A stretch of DNA of 54,962 nt from Actinomycetes bacterium. GTDB taxonomy: Bacteria > Actinomycetota > Acidimicrobiia > Acidimicrobiales > Acidimicrobilacustridaceae. Location of the stretch: the NCBI GenBank assembly GCA_029782025.1, contig JAKOVR010000038.1, positions 1 through 54,962 on the forward strand, written 5' to 3'. Position numbers and translations under genes: made by a program. Position 1 is the stretch's first letter; every line of letters starts with the position of its first letter. Positions 49,544 through 54,962 of this stretch are shown piece after piece. The notes beneath the pieces are model-generated. The model had not been told where the DNA came from. It searched no databases and saw only the letters and a program-made list of their open reading frames with translations.

Positions 49544-49801
49544 TCACGAGGCGTCGGGCAGCACGTCGACGAGCTTGCGGCCCTTGCGACTGCCGAACTT
49601 CACCTTGCCGTTGGCCAGGGCGAACAGCGTGTCGTCGCCGCCACGGCCGACGTTCTCGCCGGGGTGGATGCGGGTGCCGCGCTGGCGCACCAGGATGGTG
49701 CCGGCCAGGACGGCCTGGCCGTCGAACCGCTTCACCCCGAGCCGCTTGGACTCGGAATCACGGCCGTTCCGGGTGGAGCCTGCGCCCTTGGTCTTCGACA
49801 T
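49544..49801 (-). CDS. rpmA: 50S ribosomal protein L27
   Basis: An 85-residue L27, a component of the large subunit whose N-terminus reaches the peptidyl-transferase centre. It has the typical [14 protein letters not shown] start and [23 protein letters not shown] core. The N-terminus has no extra cleavable segment of the type found in Firmicutes. It lies 26 bases after rplU. In most bacteria obg follows; here the pilus cassette intervenes. Confidence 0.97.
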   Translation of the reverse strand: MSKTKGAGSTRNGRDSESKRLGVKRFDGQAVLAGTILVRQRGTRIHPGENVGRGGDDTLFALANGKVKFGSRKGRKLVDVLPDAS

Positions 49802-49827
49802 GTCTTCCTCGCTGCTCTTCGGGCCCG

Positions 49828-50136
49828 CTACTTGGCGATGCCGGTGATCTCGATGAGGTCGTACTTCTGGCGGTGACCCCAGCGCCGGCGCTCGTTGGCC
49901 TTCGACTTGTAGGTGAAGCCGATCACCTTGGGGCCGGCGGTGGCGCCCACGACCTTGGCCGACACCTTGGCCGAAGCCAGCTGCTGGGGGGTGGCCAGCA
50001 CGGTGGCGCCATCGACGACGAGGACCGGCGAGAACTCGACGACCGACTCGAGGTCGGTGTGGAGGCGCTCGATGGCCAGGCGCTGGCCCTCCTCGACGCG
50101 GTACTGCTTTCCTCCGGTGCGGATCACGGCATACAT
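49828..50136 (-). CDS. rplU: 50S ribosomal protein L21
   Basis: A 102-residue L21, which binds 23S rRNA and helps large-subunit assembly. [18 protein letters not shown] at the start and [17 protein letters not shown] near the end are family hallmarks. It follows rne by 61 bases and precedes rpmA. A TAGGCT box 9 bases before the ATG may give it an additional promoter. Confidence 0.97.
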   Translation of the reverse strand: MYAVIRTGGKQYRVEEGQRLAIERLHTDLESVVEFSPVLVVDGATVLATPQQLASAKVSAKVVGATAGPKVIGFTYKSKANERRRWGHRQKYDLIEITGIAK

Positions 50137-50179
50137 AGGGGCGAAAGCCTACCGATGGACCGACCCTGGGGACAACTCG

Positions 50180-50197
50180 CCGGGCCGGCGGGCCCGG
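50180..50197 (-). terminator. Hairpin directly after rne
   Basis: CCGGGCC and GGCCCGG pair around GGCG, immediately past the rne stop codon. No U-run follows; it may attenuate read-through into rplU. Confidence 0.4.
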
Positions 50198-52204
50198 TCA
50201 GGCCAGCAGTTCCTCGTCGATCCGGATGCCCCGCCCCTCGCATGGCTCGCACAGGATCGACATCGACTCGAGCAACCCCTCCCCGATCCGCTTGCGGGTC
50301 ATCTCGACGAGACCGAGGTCGCTGATGTCGAAGACCTGGGTGCGGGTCTTGTCGCGGGCCAGGGCCTCACGGAAGGCCTTGATCACCGCCCGCTTGTTGG
50401 CCTCGATCTCCATGTCGATGAAGTCGCACACGATGATCCCGCCGATGTCGCGGAGCCGGAGCTGCTTGGCGATCTCGGCCGCGGCCTCGAGGTTGTTGCG
50501 GTACACCGTCTCCTCGAGGTTCGTGGTGCCGACGTTCTTGCCGGTGTTGACGTCGATCACGGTCAGCGCCTCGGTGTGCTCGATCACCAGCGAGCCTCCT
50601 GAGGGCAGCCACACCTTCCGGTCGAGGGCCCGCACCAGCTGCTCGTGCACGTGGTAGCGCTCCAGGATCGAGAGCGGCTCGACGTCGTTGTCGTAGAACT
50701 GCACCCGGTCGGCCAACGCCGGCGAGATGGCGCTCACGTAGGCGTGGATCTCCTCGTAGAGGGCCCGATCGTCGATCACCACCCCCCGGTAGTCCTGGTT
50801 GAACTCCTCCCGGATCACCCGCACGGCCATATCGGGCTCGCGGTAGAGCAGGGCCGGGGCCTGCACGGTGCGGGCCAGGCGATCGATCTCCTCCCACTGG
50901 CGGGCGAGCTGGAGGACGTCCCGCTCGATCTCCTCGGCCGTGACCCCTTCCGCCGCCGTGCGCACGATCAGACCATGGCCGGCCGGGCGGACCCGGTCGA
51001 GGATCTGACGGAGCCGGCGCCGCTCCTGGTCCGGGAGGCGCTTGGAGATCCCGTAGGTGTTGCTGTTGGGGATCAGCACCACGAACCGGCCCGGGATCGA
51101 CACCTCCTGGGTGAGCCGCGCCCCCTTGTGGGCGATGGGGTTCTTGGTGACCTGGCAGAGCACGGTCTGGCGGGGCCGGAGGATCTCCTCGATCTTGGGC
51201 TGCCCGCCGACGCTCTCGATGTCGTCCTTGTCGTACTGGACATCGCCGCGGTACAGCACGGCGTTCTTCGGCGTGGCGATGTCGATGAACGCCGCTTCCA
51301 TGCCGGGCAGCACGTTCTGGACCCGGCCCAGGTAGATGTTGCCGTGGATCTGGAAGACGTCGTCGGCCGGCCGGGAGACGTAGTGCTCGATCAGGTTCCG
51401 GCCCTCGAGCACGGCGATCTGCGTGGCCCGGGGCTTGACGCTCACCACCATCAGGTAGCGGCCGAGGGGCCGGCCCTTGCGCTCCTTGCCCCGCCGGCGG
51501 TTGAGGTCCTCCTCGTCGAGCTCGACGGGGGTCATGTCGACCGCGGCCTGGACGGGCTGCACCGGCGTCGGGCGACCACGACCACCGCCGCTTCCTCGGC
51601 CGCCGCCGCCACCGCCACCGCCACCGGTCTTCCCGCTGCCGCCGGTCCTCCCGCCACCGCCACCGCCGCTGCCGCCACCCCGGCGACGCCGGCCGCCCCC
51701 CTCGCCACCGCTCCGGCCCTCGCCGCCGGGCGCCGTCGACGGAGCCGCGGCGGGCGCGCCGACGGGTGCGGGGCGGGTGTCGCCGATCTTGGGCTTGCCC
51801 GGGGCCGCGCCGTCGCCGATCGGCGGTCGGCCTTCGGCCGCCCGCGGTGGTCGGGTCGAGGGGCGATCGCCCGGAACGCCGGCTTCGGCCGGGGAGGTGC
51901 GGTCGGCCCCTCCCGCGCCGTCGGGACCACCACCGCCGGACCCGTCGGGGCCGACGCCGTCAGCCTCGCCGTCGCCCGCCGGGCGGGCCCGGCCCCGGCC
52001 GCCGCGTGAGCCGCGGCGGCGCCGGTTGGCCCCGCCATCGCGCCCCGATCCCTCAGCGTCGGGCGGCCCGCCGTCGCTCCCCCGGTCGGTCCCCCGGTCG
52101 GCCCCACGCGGCGGGCCGGCGGCGGCGGTGCTGTCGGGCGCAGACCGGGCGGGGTTGTCGGACGGGGGGCGGGGTTCGGTCGGCGTGTCGGTCGACTCGG
52201 GCAT
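50198..52204 (-). CDS. rne: Ribonuclease E/G
   Basis: A 668-residue endoribonuclease for mRNA decay and rRNA processing. Residues 1-230 are low-complexity Gly/Arg/Pro/Asp-rich, probably disordered and RNA- or protein-binding. The catalytic part begins near 235: an S1 domain (HGNIYLGRVQNVLPGMEAAFIDI), the DNase-I-like domain with metal-binding Asp in VIDVNTGK and CDFIDM, and the zinc-link-like motif CEPCEGRG close to the C-terminus. The arrangement with a long N-terminal extension and short C-terminus is usual in actinobacteria. It is followed by rplU and rpmA, the conserved order. Confidence 0.93.
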   Translation of the reverse strand: MPESTDTPTEPRPPSDNPARSAPDSTAAAGPPRGADRGTDRGSDGGPPDAEGSGRDGGANRRRRGSRGGRGRARPAGDGEADGVGPDGSGGGGPDGAGGADRTSPAEAGVPGDRPSTRPPRAAEGRPPIGDGAAPGKPKIGDTRPAPVGAPAAAPSTAPGGEGRSGGEGGGRRRRGGGSGGGGGGRTGGSGKTGGGGGGGGGRGSGGGRGRPTPVQPVQAAVDMTPVELDEEDLNRRRGKERKGRPLGRYLMVVSVKPRATQIAVLEGRNLIEHYVSRPADDVFQIHGNIYLGRVQNVLPGMEAAFIDIATPKNAVLYRGDVQYDKDDIESVGGQPKIEEILRPRQTVLCQVTKNPIAHKGARLTQEVSIPGRFVVLIPNSNTYGISKRLPDQERRRLRQILDRVRPAGHGLIVRTAAEGVTAEEIERDVLQLARQWEEIDRLARTVQAPALLYREPDMAVRVIREEFNQDYRGVVIDDRALYEEIHAYVSAISPALADRVQFYDNDVEPLSILERYHVHEQLVRALDRKVWLPSGGSLVIEHTEALTVIDVNTGKNVGTTNLEETVYRNNLEAAAEIAKQLRLRDIGGIIVCDFIDMEIEANKRAVIKAFREALARDKTRTQVFDISDLGLVEMTRKRIGEGLLESMSILCEPCEGRGIRIDEELLA

Positions 52205-52213
52205 CGGGGGTCC

Positions 52214-52885
52214 TTACGGGGTCGCGGCGGCCAGAGGCTCGCGGCGTTGCCCATCGAGTGAGATCCATTGGTGGGTGCGACACACCCGGCCCTCGGTGGC
52301 TGGCGGCTCGAAGGCGGCCAGCAACTCGGCGGGGCGCAGGCCCCGAGGCTGGGTGGCCAGCTCGGCCGTGATGACCGAGCCGGTGGTCGAGAGGGCGAGG
52401 ATGTAGGGCCGGATGTCGTCGACGACGGCCTTGCCCTTGCGCTCCCGGGTCATGGGGAGATGGTCAGCCTCGAGGAGCCGGCGGCACTGGTCCGCCACCT
52501 CGGCCGGGGTGCGGTCGAGGACCTCGATGGTCCACTGGCAGGCGGTGACGGCCTGCTGGAGGGAGTCCTCCCGCCGGTCGGCCTCGGCCACGGACTCGAC
52601 GACGATGCCGACGGGGAACAGCGGGGTGAGCAGGGATGGCAGGGAGGGCAGGTCGACCATGTCGGCGTCGTCGGCCCGGAGGTCGACATCGACGTACTCG
52701 CCGAGCGACTCGTGTCCGGTGGAGAGCGCCAGACCGAAGTGGACCTTCGGCCGCGGCGAGAACCCTTCGGTGAGCGCGACCGGCAGCCCCGCCCGGCGCA
52801 GCGCCCGCTCCCACAGGCGGGCGACGTCGCGGTGGCTGGTGAACCGGACCTTGCCCTCCTTGCGGTAGCGGAAGCGCACCCTCAT
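52214..52885 (-). CDS. DUF2344 / TIGR03936 radical-SAM-linked protein
   Basis: A 223-residue protein of the TIGR03936 (DUF2344) family. The N-terminus RVRFRYRKEGKVRFTSHRDVARLWERALRRAGLP and GFSPRPKVHFGLALSTGHES are highly typical. In many bacteria it is fused to or lies beside a B12-type radical SAM protein, as here, where its ATG overlaps that gene's stop. It lies 9 bases before rne. The pair is thought to modify RNA or a ribosome component, but this is not established. Confidence 0.88.
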   Translation of the reverse strand: MRVRFRYRKEGKVRFTSHRDVARLWERALRRAGLPVALTEGFSPRPKVHFGLALSTGHESLGEYVDVDLRADDADMVDLPSLPSLLTPLFPVGIVVESVAEADRREDSLQQAVTACQWTIEVLDRTPAEVADQCRRLLEADHLPMTRERKGKAVVDDIRPYILALSTTGSVITAELATQPRGLRPAELLAAFEPPATEGRVCRTHQWISLDGQRREPLAAATP

Positions 52886-54882
52886 GCGGCTCCCCCGGCG
52901 ACCGCGGTCGGGACGACACCGGTACCGGCGTGCTCGTCGGAGCCGGAGCCCGCGCCGGTGCCGGTCTGGCGGCGGGGGCCGAGCTCGATGGGCTGCCCGG
53001 TGCCCTGGCTCCCACCGGCCGGCGGCGTGGCCGAGGCCACCACGTGCTCGATGCCGTAGCCGGTGCAGGCCCCACAGTCGTAGCACGGGGTCCAGCGGCA
53101 GTCCGGGAGGCCGAAGCCCTCGAGGGCGTCCCGCCAGTCCTGCCAGAGGAAGTCGCGGTGGAGCCCGGCCGAGAGGTGGTCCCACGGGAACACCTCGTCC
53201 TCCTCCCGGTGGCGGTGGACATACCAGTCGAGCGAGAGCCCGTGGGCCTCGAGGGTGTCGTGCCACAAGCCGAAGTCGAAGTGTTCCGACCACTCCTGGA
53301 ACACGCCGCCCTTCTGCCAGACGGCTTCGATCACCGGCCCGAGGCGGCGATCGCCCCGGCTCATGAGCCCCTCGATCACGCTGGCCTTGGGGTCGTGCCA
53401 CTTGAGCGTCACGCCGCGGTCCCGGCGCAGGTTGTCGCGGAGCAGGCCGATCTTGCGGCCGAGCTCCTCCCGGGTGTTCTGGCCGAACCACTGGAACGGG
53501 GTGAAGGGCTTGGGGACGTAGCCGCCGACCGACACGGTGACGCTGGCGCTGCTCGTGTGCTTCCGGCCGAGGGCGGCGCAGGCTCGGGCCAGGTCGGCGA
53601 TCCCGAGGGTGTCGACGTCGGTCTCGGTGGGCAGGCCGGTGAGGAAGTACAGCTTCATGCGCCGCCAGCCCTGGGAGTAGGCGGCGTCGACGGCGGCGAA
53701 GAGGTCGTCCTCGGTGATCAGCTTGTTGATGACCTGGCGCATGCGCCAGGTGCCGGCCTCGGGGGCGAAGGTGAGGCCGGTGCGCCGGGCCTTCTGGATC
53801 TCCGCCGCGATCCCCACGGTGAAGGCGTCGACCCGGAGGCTGGGGAGCGAGACCGTGACCATGTTGCCGTCGGGGCGGTCGGCGACGGTGGCGCGGACGA
53901 CGGCCTCGATGCCGCTGTAGTCGGCGGTGGAGAGGCTGGTGAGGGCGACCTCGTCGTAGCCGGTGCGGCGCAGCCCCTCGGCCACCATCGTGCGGACCTG
54001 CTCGGCCGGCCGTTCCCGCACCGGACGGGTGATCATGCCGGCCTGACAGAAGCGGCACCCCCGGGTGCAGCCGCGGAAGACCTCGACGTTGAGCCGGTCG
54101 TGGACCACCTCGGTGAGGGGCACCAGCTGGCGCTTGGGGTAGGGCCAGTCGGCGAGGTCGGCGATGGTGCGCTTCTCGACCAGCGCCGGCACCTCCGGGT
54201 ACCGGGGGGTGACGGCCACGAGGCGGTCGCCCTCGTAGGTGACGTCGTAGAGCGACGGGACGTAGACGCCCGGGATCCGGCTCAGCTCCCGGAGCACACC
54301 GGTGCGCGACCCCTCGGTGCGGCCGCTGGCCTTCCAGTCGCGCACGACCTCGGTGATCTCGCTCACCACCTCCTCGCCGTCGCCCAGGACGACGAGGTCG
54401 AGGAAGTCGGCCAGCGGCTCAGGGTTGTAGGTGCAGTGGCCGCCGGCGATCACCAGCGGGTGCTCGGGGCGACGGTCGGCGGCCCGCACCGGCACGCCAG
54501 CGAGGTCGATGCACTCGAGGACGTTGGTGTAGACGAGCTCAGCCGAGAGGTTGAAGGCCAGGAGGTCGAACGACCCCGCCGGACGGTGGGTGTCGACCGA
54601 GAACAGCGGCAGGCCGTTGGCCCGGAGCAGGGCGGCGAGGTCGGTCCAGGGCGCGTAGGTGCGCTCGGCCACGGCGTCGGGGCGCTCGTTCAGGATCTCG
54701 TAGAGGATCTGGAGGCCCTGGTTGGGCAGGCCCACCTCGTAGGTGTCCGGGTAGGCCAGGAGCCAGGCCACCTTTCTCGGATCGTGATGGGGCTGGACCG
54801 ATCCATCTTCCAGACCGATGTACCGGGCCGGTTTCGCCACGTTGGGCAACAGACGTTCGAGCTCCGGCCAGATGGTGTTCAT
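52882..54882 (-). CDS. B12-binding-domain radical SAM protein (TIGR03960 family)
   Basis: A 666-residue radical SAM enzyme. The [4Fe-4S] motif is CTRGCRFCQAG (Cys-x3-Cys-x2-Cys) near residue 275. Before it lies a region resembling a B12-binding Rossmann domain (VAWLLAYPDTYEVGLPNQGL and HCTYNPEPLADFLDLVVLGDGE). The C-terminus has a Cys-containing segment with CYDCGACTG and a long tail without homology. It is the first gene of the group with the DUF2344 gene and rne. A TAGGAT box lies 9 bases before the ATG. Confidence 0.92.
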   Translation of the reverse strand: MNTIWPELERLLPNVAKPARYIGLEDGSVQPHHDPRKVAWLLAYPDTYEVGLPNQGLQILYEILNERPDAVAERTYAPWTDLAALLRANGLPLFSVDTHRPAGSFDLLAFNLSAELVYTNVLECIDLAGVPVRAADRRPEHPLVIAGGHCTYNPEPLADFLDLVVLGDGEEVVSEITEVVRDWKASGRTEGSRTGVLRELSRIPGVYVPSLYDVTYEGDRLVAVTPRYPEVPALVEKRTIADLADWPYPKRQLVPLTEVVHDRLNVEVFRGCTRGCRFCQAGMITRPVRERPAEQVRTMVAEGLRRTGYDEVALTSLSTADYSGIEAVVRATVADRPDGNMVTVSLPSLRVDAFTVGIAAEIQKARRTGLTFAPEAGTWRMRQVINKLITEDDLFAAVDAAYSQGWRRMKLYFLTGLPTETDVDTLGIADLARACAALGRKHTSSASVTVSVGGYVPKPFTPFQWFGQNTREELGRKIGLLRDNLRRDRGVTLKWHDPKASVIEGLMSRGDRRLGPVIEAVWQKGGVFQEWSEHFDFGLWHDTLEAHGLSLDWYVHRHREEDEVFPWDHLSAGLHRDFLWQDWRDALEGFGLPDCRWTPCYDCGACTGYGIEHVVASATPPAGGSQGTGQPIELGPRRQTGTGAGSGSDEHAGTGVVPTAVAGGAA

Positions 54883-54940
54883 GACCTGGCAATCCTACCG
54901 GACCACCCCACCCGGCTCCGGTCCCGGCCGGTGCGATCCC

Positions 54941-54962
54941 CCGTGGGTGCGAATTGTTCGCG
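54941..54962. repeat. Possible third palindrome, cut by the window end
   Basis: CCGTGGGTGCGAA, a TTG loop and the start of the complementary arm (TTCGCG) are visible before the sequence ends. It shares the GGGTGCG core with the palindromes at 15720 and 31240, but the right arm is mostly missing, so it cannot be confirmed. Confidence 0.35.

Noticed and set aside
51480..52150. Repetitive GC-rich stretch that could be mistaken for a repeat array
   Set aside because: It codes for the Gly/Arg/Pro-rich N-terminus of RNase E in frame; there are no regularly spaced repeats and no spacer pattern, so it is not CRISPR.

Overview
The window is 55 kb of very GC-rich, gene-dense DNA from a chromosome. Many genes start with GTG, genes often overlap by 4 or 8 bases, and several start codons sit 6-8 bases behind a TANNNT box (leaderless style). 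The gene content points to an actinobacterium: an F420-type luciferase-like oxidoreductase, a PAC2 protein, class II DAHP synthase, an actinobacterial rne-rplU-rpmA-obg-proB series, a PaaX regulator and a fatty acyl-AMP ligase. No rRNA is present. Placement near Acidimicrobiia is a guess from overall gene style only.

Layout. 1-1537: end of an APH-type phosphotransferase and a PAC2 protein. 1556-11080 (minus): a compact operon for a branched-chain-amino-acid-type ABC importer, in the order TetR, fused LivH-LivM permease, a three-part MFS-LivF-LivG protein, then two paralogous substrate-binding proteins. 11394-15677: LLM oxidoreductase, a Tat-lipoprotein NodB-like protein, twin small genes with nearly identical 5' halves, and a fatty acyl-AMP ligase. 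15784-21717: leuS, tRNA-Ala(GGC), an unknown two-gene unit, and an acyl-CoA dehydrogenase divergent from a TetR gene with a shared palindrome between them. 21687-24187 (minus): nadD, an LCP protein and rsfS. 24412-31237 (plus): a short sigma-70 factor, class II DAHP synthase, sulfite reductase and APS reductase, PaaX, and a GerMN lipoprotein. 31295-33701 (minus): MoxR ATPase and a CoxE-like VWA protein. 33820-41657: class III cyclase, proA (minus), a solute-binding-like protein, a solute-binding/VWA fusion, a coiled-coil membrane protein and murJ. 41676-45457 (minus): a polytopic membrane protein, proB and obg. 45494-49179 (minus): a four-gene Flp/TadE/TadG-like pilus cassette. 49544-54882 (minus): rpmA, rplU, rne, a DUF2344 protein and a B12-type radical SAM protein.

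The minus-strand housekeeping genes from the radical SAM gene through rne, rplU, rpmA, obg, proB, proA, nadD, LCP, rsfS and leuS keep an order familiar from actinobacteria, but here it is spread over about 39 kb by inserted modules. The most unusual items are the MFS-LivF-LivG fusion, the twin small genes, the solute-binding/VWA/coiled-coil unit, a sulfite reductase with a full set of four cluster cysteines in each half, the pilus cassette between rpmA and obg with a structured leader, and a dispersed long palindrome. Functions of the unknown genes are described only as far as the sequence allows.
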